Of a DNA stretch of 41,891 nt, positions 16,133 through 23,609 are shown piece after piece. Origin of the DNA: Bog-473 sp036491435 (GTDB lineage: Bacteria; Actinomycetota; Acidimicrobiia; Acidimicrobiales; RAAP-2). The translations under genes and the position numbers were made by a program. The notes beneath the pieces were generated by a model. The model was not told the DNA's origin. It did no database searches and was given only the letters and a program-made list of their open reading frames with translations. How positions within the stretch are numbered: position 1 is the stretch's first letter; each line of letters begins with the position of its first letter. The DNA is taken from positions 1-41,891 of the forward strand of contig DASXBZ010000119.1 in assembly GCA_036491435.1 (NCBI GenBank), written 5' to 3'.

Positions 16133-16368
16133 GGAGGGTCTCCTCTCCCGCTCTTGGTACCCAGGTATACGGACAGCCGTGCGGGAGAGATTTGGGAAGT
16201 TCACACCCGCCGAGGCCTGGGATTTTGGCCACGGCCACGCACCTCTGGTGAACGTTTCGTGACAACGTCCATTTTTCGGTCGGGCTCGGTCGATTTGGCT
16301 ACCGCCATTTCGTCGTAAGGACGAGCGAAGCGTCACCGAGGCGCTCGCGAGGACAGGAGGAAGTTCCC

Positions 16369-16719
16369 ATGCCCCACCCCGTGATTCACGCCGAGATCCG
16401 CTCTGCCGACCCCGATTCGACGCGGAAGTTCTATGCCGACCTCTTCGACTGGAAGGTGGCGTCCGAAGGCGGCTTCCCCGGCTACACCTTCATTGACACC
16501 GGCGTCGAGGGCGGTACCCACGTCGCAATCAGTCCGCGCCAAGGCTCCGAAGACGAAGTTCTGTTCTTCGTCGCGGTCGAGGACGTTGCGAGCACGCTCA
16601 AGAAGGCCGAGGCCCTCGGGGGATCGATCGTTCAGCCCGCCCAACAGGTGCCGGGTGTGACGTTCGGCGTCTTCGCGGACGAGCAGGGGCACAAGGTCGG
16701 CGTCGCGTCGAACGGCTAG
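16369..16719 (+). CDS. VOC-family glyoxalase-like protein
   Basis: A 116-residue VOC protein. It begins with the typical HAEIRSADPDSTRKFYADL and FDWKV, shows GGTHVAISP, then VAVEDVASTLKKAEALGG and GVTFGVFADEQGHKVGV at the end. This resembles the bleomycin-resistance/CFP-30B-like group of bacterial VOC proteins, often binding proteins rather than known enzymes. The ATG at 16369 has a good GGAGGAAG ribosome site. It seems monocistronic, with a stem-loop just after the stop. Confidence 0.88.
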   Translation: MPHPVIHAEIRSADPDSTRKFYADLFDWKVASEGGFPGYTFIDTGVEGGTHVAISPRQGSEDEVLFFVAVEDVASTLKKAEALGGSIVQPAQQVPGVTFGVFADEQGHKVGVASNG

Positions 16720-16730
16720 GTCTGTCATTT

Positions 16731-16765
16731 GCCGCTGCCACCTTGGTCGTAGGGGTGGCGGCGGC
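16731..16765 (+). terminator. Candidate terminator hairpin after the VOC gene
   Basis: GCCGCTGCCACC at 16731-16742 pairs with GGTGGCGGCGGC at 16754-16765 (12 bp, one G-U) across an 11-base loop, starting 12 bases after the stop. There is no U tract. Confidence 0.5.
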
Positions 16766-16920
16766 GATGACGCCGCGGAGCTCCAAGCGTCAGGCCCAGG
16801 GCTCGAACGGGGTCCCGGCGAGAGCGGACAAGGGGTGAGGATCAGTTGGCTGTCATCGTCGTATGGACGTGCCGCTTGTGACGTCGATCGTCGTCGACCG
16901 CTCGGTGTAGACCGTAGCCA

Positions 16921-17175
16921 GTGAAGCTCAAGCTGGACCTCCACGAGATCTACAACCGAGGGGGCGACATTGATCGTGCCCTCCGAGCCATCATCGACGA
17001 GGCGATCGAGAAGAGGGTTCGGCTGGTGGAGATCATCCCGGGCAAGGGAAGCGGTCAGCTCAAGAAGCGCGTCCTGCGATTCCTCGACCAAAAAGACATC
17101 AAGGCGCTCTATGACCGAGTCGAGAAGGACTCCCGCAATTTCGGCCGGGTCTTCGTCCACTTCCGGCCGAAGTAG
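16921..17175 (+). CDS. Small Smr-domain protein
   Basis: An 84-residue stand-alone Smr (small MutS-related) domain, a fold with nuclease or nucleic-acid-binding activity in larger proteins such as MutS2 and SmrA/B. It shows the family's KLDLHE start, the helix ALRAIIDEAI, VEIIPGKGSGQLKKRV (the glycine-rich PGKGSG nucleic-acid loop) and the final VFVHFRPK. The DLHxY/DLHE motif is retained, while the HGxG loop reads PGKG. The start is GTG at 16921. It lies alone in the lower-GC patch. Stand-alone Smr proteins of this size are common in bacteria; their role is unclear. Confidence 0.85.
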   Translation: MKLKLDLHEIYNRGGDIDRALRAIIDEAIEKRVRLVEIIPGKGSGQLKKRVLRFLDQKDIKALYDRVEKDSRNFGRVFVHFRPK

Positions 17176-17225
17176 GTGACCATCCTCGGGCTCCGGCCAA
17201 GTGGGGTGCCGGGCTTTCTGAGGCC

Positions 17226-17423
17226 CTAGCCGCTCTTGCGCCTCGTTCGAGCTCCTCCCAAGTGGTTCTCACACAGCATTTCCGCAACGTGTTCGGATCG
17301 CAGGGGAAGGCCAATGCCGATCGGAACGGCCGCGCCACCGTCTTGCTGGCACTCCCGGCAGCTCACCACCCATCGACCATCGTTGCGCCGCGAAATCTGA
17401 GGGTGATGTGATGGATTGTGCAT
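17226..17423 (-). CDS. Small CxxC-containing protein of unknown function
   Basis: A 65-residue protein: HPQISRRNDGRWVVSCRECQ, then PIGIGLPLRSEHVAEMLCEN and a basic tail. CRECQ plus a later Cys and His (LCENH) could bind zinc. The ATG at 17421-17423 is preceded by GGCAGGAGTAGGCG, an excellent ribosome site, and this is my main reason for calling it a gene. The WVVSCRECQ ... IPIGI-type pattern recalls short conserved actinobacterial proteins, but I cannot name the family. It is divergent from the gene at 17728. Confidence 0.6.
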   Translation of the reverse strand: MHNPSHHPQISRRNDGRWVVSCRECQQDGGAAVPIGIGLPLRSEHVAEMLCENHLGGARTRRKSG

Positions 17424-17727
17424 CGCCTACTCCTGCCGTGATCCCCTTCCGGATGGGGTGACCATACCCAAGGGTTCGTTTCGCTACCGCTGGCAATCGT
17501 CGCTGCAGAGGATTGTTCACCCAGACTTCAAGGTCATGACACCTTGCTGACCCATTCCGGACGAGACCGGGCGACGCGGGCTGCTGATTCATCCCGCGTT
17601 GATTCGATCCCGGGCGAACTTCTTATCTGAATCCGACGCTGCGATCAGGGCCCGTTTACCTCGAGCACGTAGCTTGGAACACTCGCCCAGGCCGATCACG
17701 ACCTTTCTCCCAAAATGGAGACCACAC
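17424..17727. other. Divergent intergenic region
   Basis: About 300 bases between the divergent small CxxC gene and the hypothetical gene at 17728. It is of lower GC than the flanks. It should hold two promoters; I could not place them. An in-frame upstream extension of the 17728 gene to 17599 looks non-coding (Arg/Pro-rich, no ribosome site). Confidence 0.5.
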
Positions 17728-18237
17728 ATGCGCGCCACACACAAACTGCGAATTTCCACGACCGACGAGTCCAATGCGCTCGGCAACGCTTGCTCAGAGG
17801 TGGCATCAGCAACCGGTCTTCGGGTCCAGGCCGAGTTTCAAGAAATTGAGGGACGTTGTCTGGTCGTCGAGCTGCGGCTTGGCACCGATGCCTTGGTCTC
17901 GACTTCCCGCTCGCGCCTCGCGCAGGCGATCGAGAAATCCGCTACTGACGTCGAAGTGCTCAGCGCGTGGAATGAGCCCGCCGGCCCCACCCTCAGCGCA
18001 AGACGCTGTGAGGAGGTGCTTGGAGCGGCGCATGACACGATGCCACCCGTTGCCCTCCGTGCGACCGCAGACGGTTTGCCGACCGCTCAGTGGGACCGAC
18101 CTGGCGGCAGTTGGCATCTGGCCGTGCCGTCTGCGTGTCGTGACCAGGTGATCGTCGGGATGTTCCATCGCAGCGGGTATTCGCATCGCTTTACGACGAT
18201 CGACGCGCTCGCCTTCCGAAGTTCTCGGGCTTCCTAG
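17728..18237 (+). CDS. Hypothetical protein
   Basis: I do not recognise this 169-residue protein. It has no signal peptide or membrane helix. The N-terminal half looks like an alpha/beta domain (KLRISTTDESNALGNACSEV, then LVVELRLGTDALVSTSRSRL), followed by a 70-residue tail with three scattered cysteines. The ATG at 17728 is chosen because GGAG lies 8 bases upstream; a longer frame to 17599 lacks one. It appears monocistronic within the lower-GC patch. An anti-sigma-like or ATPase-like small regulator is conceivable, but nothing proves it. Confidence 0.55.
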   Translation: MRATHKLRISTTDESNALGNACSEVASATGLRVQAEFQEIEGRCLVVELRLGTDALVSTSRSRLAQAIEKSATDVEVLSAWNEPAGPTLSARRCEEVLGAAHDTMPPVALRATADGLPTAQWDRPGGSWHLAVPSACRDQVIVGMFHRSGYSHRFTTIDALAFRSSRAS

Positions 18238-18296
18238 CCTCGGGCTTCGTCTCCGGGCCGGGGTACAGGTCACCGCGGAGACGCTAAGCATTCGGT

Positions 18297-18770
18297 ATGG
18301 ATCCGGCCGACAAGCTGGCCGTCGCTGAGACGCTGTACCGCTACGCCTTGGGAGTCGACCGGCGCGATTGGGCGCTGTACCGCTCGGTGTTCGCCGACAC
18401 CGTGACCATCGACTTCTCTGGCTTCGACCCGAGCCTGGAACCGCGGGTGATGCACGCCGACGACTGGGTGGCTGGGGTCACACCGTTGTTCAGCGGGCTC
18501 GCCGCCACCCAGCACTCGATGACGAATCCGCTGGTGACGGTGGATGGCGACGAAGCCAGCATCACGATGTACATGCACGCCCATCACGTCTACGACCTCG
18601 ACGATCCGTCGTCCTGGTACGCCGTCGCGGGCTACTACGACGACACCCTCGTACGCCTCGACAGCCGATGGCTGCTGACGGGCGTGCGCCTGAGCGTCAC
18701 TTGGAGGGCTGGCGATCCGGAGATCATGGATCGCGCCCGAGCGGCAGGGAACCGCCTTCTGAACGGTTAG
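18297..18770 (+). CDS. SnoaL-like / NTF2-fold protein
   Basis: A 157-residue protein of the cone-shaped NTF2-like fold. It starts with the typical helix KLAVAETLYRYALGVDRRDW, then LYRSVFADTVTIDFSGF, a central HSMTNPLVTVDGDEASITMY, and ends with strands WYAVAGYYDDTLVRLDSRWLLTGVRL. This is the SnoaL_4 (dehydratase, ring-hydroxylating beta-subunit-like) signature. Members are small-molecule enzymes such as cyclases, dehydratases and isomerases, or carriers; the substrate is not visible. It seems to be alone, convergent with a VOC gene across a stem-loop. Confidence 0.85.
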   Translation: MDPADKLAVAETLYRYALGVDRRDWALYRSVFADTVTIDFSGFDPSLEPRVMHADDWVAGVTPLFSGLAATQHSMTNPLVTVDGDEASITMYMHAHHVYDLDDPSSWYAVAGYYDDTLVRLDSRWLLTGVRLSVTWRAGDPEIMDRARAAGNRLLNG

Positions 18771-18773
18771 GAG

Positions 18774-18811
18774 CAGTCAGTGGTCATGTCGGACCTGTCG
18801 ACCACTGGCTG
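18774..18811. terminator. Candidate bidirectional terminator
   Basis: CAGTCAGTGGTC at 18774-18785 pairs with GACCACTGGCTG at 18800-18811 (12 bp, one G-U) over a 14-base loop, between the convergent SnoaL-like and VOC genes. Confidence 0.55.
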
Positions 18812-18851
18812 CGGCCGCCCGACGTAAGGGCACCCCGTCTACGACACAGCG

Positions 18852-19244
18852 CTATCCCGGGGGAGCGAAGAACTCGAGAGCGATGTTGTCCGGGTCCCGA
18901 AACGACAGGCCCGAGCCGTACGGCGCATCAACGATGCCACCGTTGGCGACGCCCAGTTCGTTGAGACGACGCTCCCACTCCTCGAGCTCAGACCGATTCG
19001 CACATCCGAAGGCAAGATGGTCCAAACCCAGTCGACGCTCGTCAAACTGTTCCGAGTCCTTCAAGTCCGGGAACTGGTGAAGCCCAACCAGCGTTCCTCC
19101 GGTCAGCCAGACGACGTGGTGGAACGGACCGGTGTCTTCATCGATGAGGGGATCGGCGCCGAAGAGTTGTTGGTACCAGGGACGGCTCCGGCCTAGATCC
19201 CTAACGGTCAGCGCCACATGGGTGATCGCAGGAAAGTCGGGCAT
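18852..19244 (-). CDS. VOC-family protein
   Basis: A 130-residue VOC protein with two modules: ITHVALTVRDLGRSRPWYQQ at the start and GLDHLAFGCANRSELEEWER in the middle, ending SFRDPDNIALEFFAPP, where the terminal Glu is a usual metal ligand. The metal-ligand pattern His (HVAL), His (LDHLAF), Glu (LEFF) seems complete, so an enzyme is possible. I chose the ATG at 19244 over the GTG just before it because AAGGAGG lies 5 bases upstream of the ATG and too close to the GTG. Confidence 0.87.
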   Translation of the reverse strand: MPDFPAITHVALTVRDLGRSRPWYQQLFGADPLIDEDTGPFHHVVWLTGGTLVGLHQFPDLKDSEQFDERRLGLDHLAFGCANRSELEEWERRLNELGVANGGIVDAPYGSGLSFRDPDNIALEFFAPPG

Positions 19245-19247
19245 CAC

Positions 19248-19605
19248 GGCCTCCTTTTCATGGAGTGCTTCCGGAGGATAGTCGGCTCGTGGATCGCTGG
19301 CCTCGAGGATCGTGCGCTCGGCGGATCCGTGGAGTGCCGTTCAGGCGGCTGGATCCTTGCCCATCGGATATGGCCCCGAGTTCCGATTTTGTGCCCTGAG
19401 GCCGGCGTACCGCGGCACCTGCATTCCACCTATGGTTCCAGGGCTGCCGTATTCTTCACGCAAGAGCATCATGCGGCGGGACTTACTCTTGAAGGGTGGT
19501 CGGCTGTCGATTCTCGAAACACCCTCGGACGGTCTGAGACATCCGGAGACTGGTCGGGACTCCCGCCCGGATGGAACCTGTCGATAGAGGAAGAGGTCAA
19601 ACACG
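19248..19605. other. Intergenic region between divergent VOC and desaturase genes
   Basis: About 360 bases that should hold the promoters of both genes. Frames here do not look like protein. A TATTCT at about 19450 could be a -10 box for the desaturase, which would give a leader of about 150 bases; this is weak. Confidence 0.45.
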
Positions 19606-20559
19606 ATGAGTGCGACCATGATCAAGCCACCCGCGGGCCTCCAAGACCAGGTCCCCGTGGACTCCTCGGACGTCAAGTCGCTTTGGCAGCAGGTGGCACT
19701 GGCCTTGTTCATCGCAGTTCCGTTCGCGGCGTTGATCCTGGTCGTTCCCGTGCTCTGGGGTTGGGGGCTGAGCTGGTCGGATGTGGTCATTGCGCTGGCC
19801 ATGTACCTGATAACCGGCCATGGGATCACGGTGGGGTTTCACCGCTATTTCACGCACCGGGCCTTCCACGCGCGACGTTGGGTGGAGGTGACGATGGCGA
19901 TCGCCGGCAGCATGGCCATCCAGGGCCCCGTCGTCCGCTGGGTCGCTGATCACCGGAAGCATCATCGGTTTTCCGACCGCTCGGGTGACCCCCATTCGCC
20001 ATGGCGCTACGGCGCGACGCTGACGGCCCTCGTCCGAGGTTTCTGGCACTCCCACATCGGTTGGCTGTTCGACTCCCAGACCTCTCAGGAGAAATTCGCA
20101 CCCGACCTTTGCAAGGACCGGGTCATCTCGGGGATCTCGCGCTCGTTCCCGGTCTGGGTGGCCCTCTCGATGCTGATCCCTCCAGCGGTTGGCGGACTCT
20201 GGGGTTGGTCCTGGCAGGCCGCTTTCTGGGCCTTCTTCTGGGGAAGCCTTGTCCGCGTCGCCTTGCTCCACCATGTGACCTTTTCCATCAACTCGGTGTG
20301 CCACATCACGGGTCGCCGTCCCTTCAAGACGTCAGACGAGAGCCGCAACGTCTGGTGGTTGGCGGTGCCGTCTCTTGGGGAGGCCTGGCATAACTTCCAC
20401 CACGCTGCTCCTGGATCAGCGCGCCATGGCGTCAAGCGATTTCAGATCGACACGAGTGCGCTCGTCATCCGGGCAATGGAGCACCTTCGGTGCGCCCACA
20501 ATGTTCGCTGGCCGGATTCTGGCCTGATAGCCAAGCGCCGTCTTCCACGCGTCAGCTAG
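19606..20559 (+). CDS. Acyl-CoA desaturase (membrane, three-histidine-box)
   Basis: A membrane di-iron fatty-acid desaturase that puts a cis double bond into an acyl chain (delta-9-type by resemblance). The 317 residues carry the three boxes HRYFTH (79-84), HRKHH (116-120) and HNFHH (261-265), plus two pairs of membrane helices (about 30-50 and 58-75; 185-200 and 205-225). The spacing matches stearoyl-CoA-desaturase-like enzymes. The ATG at 19606 has AGAGG upstream. It would adjust membrane fluidity; a cold-shock gene lies 6 kb away but is not linked. It seems monocistronic, with the glycosyltransferase gene convergent after 90 bases. Confidence 0.9.
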   Translation: MSATMIKPPAGLQDQVPVDSSDVKSLWQQVALALFIAVPFAALILVVPVLWGWGLSWSDVVIALAMYLITGHGITVGFHRYFTHRAFHARRWVEVTMAIAGSMAIQGPVVRWVADHRKHHRFSDRSGDPHSPWRYGATLTALVRGFWHSHIGWLFDSQTSQEKFAPDLCKDRVISGISRSFPVWVALSMLIPPAVGGLWGWSWQAAFWAFFWGSLVRVALLHHVTFSINSVCHITGRRPFKTSDESRNVWWLAVPSLGEAWHNFHHAAPGSARHGVKRFQIDTSALVIRAMEHLRCAHNVRWPDSGLIAKRRLPRVS

Positions 20560-20648
20560 AGCCGCTGGAAATGTCGGCCCCGGACGGGGGTATCGGGCAC
20601 GTTCTCGCGACCATGGCGAGGGCCATTCGGGAGTAGCCCATGCCGAGG

Positions 20649-21806
20649 TCAGCGAGTGCGTCGCAGAACTTCGAGCGTCGTCTTGGCCGTCGGTGCTGCC
20701 GCCATCTCGGCGGCGACTGCTCGGGCGCTTTCGCCATAGGAACTGTCGGCGAGGACTGCTTCGACGGCGTCGCGGATGTGGCGGGTGTCGTCACCGCCCG
20801 GACGCCGGCGCCCTTGAGCGTCTCGGTCGGCGTCGATCAGAAGACCGGCACCGACTTGGCGTACGCGCGTTCCGTTTGTGAACTGGTCGGCGAAGAGTGG
20901 AACCACGACCACCGGGACACCAGCGGCGAGGGCGCCGAAGGTGGTCCCCGATCCGCCATGGCACAGGACCAGCGCAGTCTCCCCCAGCACGTCCGCCTGA
21001 TCGACCCAGGCTTCGACATGGACGTTGTCGGGCACGTGATCCAATTGGGAGGCATCGAACTTTCGTCCGACGGTCAGAAGCACGCGGGCGTCGATCCCGC
21101 TGACGGCCTCCAACGCACCCCGGTAGACCTCGGATGCGATTGTCATATGACCGAGGACCGTGCCGAAGGTCATGTATACGAGGGGGGCGCTCGAACCAGG
21201 CCACCAGTCTGGAACCGCGCCACGAGGTGCAGCTAGCGGTTCGCTGAACCGGCGCGTGTCGGGAAAGGGCGACGGGTCGAGGCTGGCCGGGAACCTTGTC
21301 AGGTAGGGCGCACGGCGCAGCTCCTCGACGAGTCCCGCGCGATGGGCTTCGAGGGCTGGCGCTGCGACATCGGTGGCGTCCCACTCGACTTCGGCCAGGC
21401 CGATCGCGACTGTCACCGTCGGGATCCCGATCGGCGCCGCGGCTACGGCCGAGGCATATTCGCACGGATCTCTCAATACGACATCGGGCTGCCAGTCCCG
21501 CAGCACAGAGTCCATCGACGACAGCATTGCCGTCGTCGCCATGCGCCCGAACAGATCCCTGTTGCCCAGAACTGATGCCTCCCCTGCGGGCACAATCGGA
21601 AGTTGTTCCCGGATCGGGCGCACAGCGCTTTCGGGCGGCTCACCGCCCACCTTGAAGGGGTGCCCAGTCTCATCGACCATGGCTGCCATCGAAGGAGGGC
21701 ATACCACGAGCGTTTCATGCCCACCTCGGCGCGCCTCGTCGAGGAAGGGTACGAGCGGCTGGAGATGGCCGGCTCCACCGAGTGAACATGCTGCGAGCAC
21801 TCGCAC
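20649..21806 (-). CDS. UDP-glycosyltransferase-like (MGT, GT1) family protein
   Basis: A 385-residue GT-B-fold glycosyltransferase. The N-domain starts VRVLAACSLGGAGHLQPL (acceptor side, with the conserved His). The C-domain has the donor-site signature VLCHGGSGTTFGALAAGVPV, VVPLFADQFTNGTRVRQVGAG, and the linker LVYMTFGT. It transfers a sugar from a nucleotide-sugar donor to a small hydrophobic acceptor such as a macrolide, flavonoid or sterol-type lipid; the acceptor is unknown. The start is GTG at 21806 with a TAGTGT box 6 bases upstream and no Shine-Dalgarno, pointing to a leaderless mRNA. Confidence 0.88.
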   Translation of the reverse strand: MRVLAACSLGGAGHLQPLVPFLDEARRGGHETLVVCPPSMAAMVDETGHPFKVGGEPPESAVRPIREQLPIVPAGEASVLGNRDLFGRMATTAMLSSMDSVLRDWQPDVVLRDPCEYASAVAAAPIGIPTVTVAIGLAEVEWDATDVAAPALEAHRAGLVEELRRAPYLTRFPASLDPSPFPDTRRFSEPLAAPRGAVPDWWPGSSAPLVYMTFGTVLGHMTIASEVYRGALEAVSGIDARVLLTVGRKFDASQLDHVPDNVHVEAWVDQADVLGETALVLCHGGSGTTFGALAAGVPVVVVPLFADQFTNGTRVRQVGAGLLIDADRDAQGRRRPGGDDTRHIRDAVEAVLADSSYGESARAVAAEMAAAPTAKTTLEVLRRTR

Positions 21807-21812
21807 GCGATG

Positions 21813-21818
21813 ACACTA
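21813..21818 (-). promoter_or_regulatory. -10 box (TAGTGT) of the glycosyltransferase gene
   Basis: On the minus strand TAGTGT precedes the GTG at 21806 by exactly 6 bases (CATCGC). This is the same geometry as the other leaderless-type starts in the window. Confidence 0.6.
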
Positions 21819-21986
21819 AGTGCTGAACGCTCGTCGAACCCAAGCCCGACGGACCGGGACCACGCGCCTCGAGGTGACGATGAGAGCCGCCAAGTCTCAC
21901 GCTCCGTGTCTCCGAGGGGCTACGAAGTCCTCCCCCGCGTCGGATTCTCTGTCACCGACCCGCGCGCTGTTCCAGCCGCGGGCGCC

Positions 21987-22310
21987 TCAGCAGACGCCCC
22001 CACCGACGATTTGACCGGTGAGGATCCTCTCGACGTCGAAGGGGAGACAGGAGACGGATCCAACCAAGGGGACGGGGGCGTTCAGAACGTCGCCGAGTGT
22101 GGCGCTGACCTGTGCTTCGAGAGCTGCCACTTCCGGACCGAGGTCCGGGATGCCCGTACTGGCGGCAGCGGAACTGGTCGACGCGCCGGCCGCTGTCGTC
22201 GTCGCGGCAAGACCGCCGAAGGCCATCAGCGATGCGACCGGGACCAAGACCAGCGGCGCACGTGCCGTGAGTCGACTGCGACGTGCTCGATCGCGTCCTC
22301 GAGAACCCAT
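21987..22310 (-). CDS. Small predicted secreted protein
   Basis: A 107-residue protein I do not recognise. It has an Arg-rich N-terminus, a signal-peptide h-region (about 19-36: PLVLVPVASLMAFGGLA) and a likely AxA cleavage near residue 42. The mature part is Ala/Ser-rich, then amphipathic (EVAALEAQVSATLGDVL), ending with Cys-containing SCLPFDVERIL and a terminal Cys. AAAGGTGG upstream of the ATG at 22308-22310 is a fair ribosome site. It is divergent from the leucine/valine dehydrogenase gene. I rate it as probable but not certain. Confidence 0.5.
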   Translation of the reverse strand: MGSRGRDRARRSRLTARAPLVLVPVASLMAFGGLAATTTAAGASTSSAAASTGIPDLGPEVAALEAQVSATLGDVLNAPVPLVGSVSCLPFDVERILTGQIVGGGVC

Positions 22311-22436
22311 GGAAATCCACCTTTCTCTAGGTCCCCCGCTTCCTCGAGAACGTCACCGCACTGACGGCCTTTCGACCGGGCGCCGGATCTCAATTGAGCC
22401 TCAGCCGTTCGTCGGGTCCCAACACTCGATCGCCCA

Positions 22437-22442
22437 TAGAAT
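22437..22442 (+). promoter_or_regulatory. -10 box (TAGAAT) for leaderless dehydrogenase mRNA
   Basis: TAGAAT lies 6 bases before the GTG at 22449 (spacer TTCGTC). No Shine-Dalgarno sequence is visible. Confidence 0.65.
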
Positions 22443-22448
22443 TTCGTC

Positions 22449-23549
22449 GTGACTGGCCTGCCGATGACCGAGCCGAGCGACGCGCTGGAGGATCTGTCCG
22501 GATCCGAACACGAAGCTGTCGTGGCGTTTCGGCATACGCAGACCGGCCTTCGAACCATCATCGCCGTGCATTCGACGCTCCTGGGTCCGTCCTTGGGAGG
22601 CGCTCGGTTCTATCCCTATGAGAACGAGGCACTGGCCCTCCACGATGTCCTTCGCCTCTCGAAGGCCATGACGCAAAAGGCAGCTCTTGCAGGACTGGCA
22701 CAAGGAGGTGGCAAAGCGGTCATCATCGGCGATCCGAGCCTCCTCAAGACCCCCGCGCTCCTCCGTGGTTTCGCCGAAGCGGTCAATATGCTTCAGGGTC
22801 GCTACATCACCGCAGAGGATGTCGGAACGACCCAGGACGACATGGATCTGATCCGCCAGACGACGCCATTCGTGGGGGGCACGTCCACGGCTCGGGGCGG
22901 ATCCGGCGATCCCAGTTCCGCAACTGCATTCGGCGTCGTGGTTGCGATGGAGGCCGCGGCGACTCGCCTGTGGGGTGACGGCCTCGAGGGCAGGACCGTC
23001 TGTGTTCTCGGCGCCGGGAAAGTGGGCGGCGAGATCATTCGGCTTCTCGTGCAACGGCAGGCCGTCGTCATCGCCTCAGATGTGGATCGCGCCAAGGCCG
23101 AGCGAGCCTTGGCCTCGGGCGCTATCCGTCTTGTCGAGCCTGCCGACGCCCTGAATGTGGCCGCCGACATCCTCTGCCCGTGTGCGTTGGGAGGGCTGCT
23201 CACCGAAGAGGTCGTGCCCGAGCTTTCCTTCGCGCTCGTCGTCGGAGCGGCGAACAATCAGCTAGCCCGTGCTCAGGTTGCGGACTCACTCGCTGCGGCG
23301 GGCATTCTCTACGTCCCTGACTTTCTTGCGAACGCGGGTGGCATCATCAACATCGCCGAAGAATCCCATGGTTATGACCACGCACGTGCGGTGCAGGCTG
23401 TCGGTCAGATCCGGACCACGACGACCACCGTGCTCGAGCGAGCTGCGTTGTGCGGCATCACGCCGCTGGCGGCGGCCGAGGAGCTGGTTGCCCAGCGTCT
23501 CGCCAGCGCCAGCGCCAGCGCCAGCGTGGGCGCGGGCCAGCCCGACTGA
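22449..23549 (+). CDS. Leucine/valine-type amino acid dehydrogenase (Glu/Leu/Phe/Val dehydrogenase family)
   Basis: NAD-dependent oxidative deamination of a branched-chain or aromatic L-amino acid to its 2-oxo acid plus ammonia, reversible. The 366 residues show LRLSKAMTQKAALAGLAQGG (substrate-binding K77), catalytic K89 (GGGKAVII), D124 (TAEDVGTT), the coenzyme loop GAGKVG (188-193) and DFLANAGGIIN in the C-part. The length equals that of leucine, valine and phenylalanine dehydrogenases rather than GDH. The C-terminus carries an ASASASAS tail from a DNA repeat. The leaderless start at GTG 22449 is supported by the box upstream. Valine and leucine dehydrogenases feed branched-chain fatty-acid synthesis or catabolism; the specificity is not decided here. 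Confidence 0.9.
   Translation: MTGLPMTEPSDALEDLSGSEHEAVVAFRHTQTGLRTIIAVHSTLLGPSLGGARFYPYENEALALHDVLRLSKAMTQKAALAGLAQGGGKAVIIGDPSLLKTPALLRGFAEAVNMLQGRYITAEDVGTTQDDMDLIRQTTPFVGGTSTARGGSGDPSSATAFGVVVAMEAAATRLWGDGLEGRTVCVLGAGKVGGEIIRLLVQRQAVVIASDVDRAKAERALASGAIRLVEPADALNVAADILCPCALGGLLTEEVVPELSFALVVGAANNQLARAQVADSLAAAGILYVPDFLANAGGIINIAEESHGYDHARAVQAVGQIRTTTTTVLERAALCGITPLAAAEELVAQRLASASASASVGAGQPD
23501..23526 (+). repeat. 6-bp tandem repeat (CGCCAG, about 4 copies) in the dehydrogenase C-terminus
   Basis: Four exact CGCCAG units plus two bases, encoding an alternating Ala-Ser tail. The unit is a multiple of 3, so copy changes keep the reading frame and alter only tail length. Confidence 0.8.
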
Positions 23550-23609
23550 GGGCCCCAGGGACCCGCCGCGGGTGGCGTTCGGTGCGACGTGTCTGGCAGC
23601 TGCCCGACC

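Noticed and set aside
18276..18297. TAAGCATTCGG before the ATG at 18297 as a further leaderless promoter
   Set aside because: TAAGCA does not fit TANNNT; the TTCGG resemblance alone is not enough.
18368..18964. 198-codon frame overlapping the SnoaL-like gene
   Set aside because: Arg/His/Pro-rich shadow; it runs past the SnoaL stop and through the terminator hairpin.
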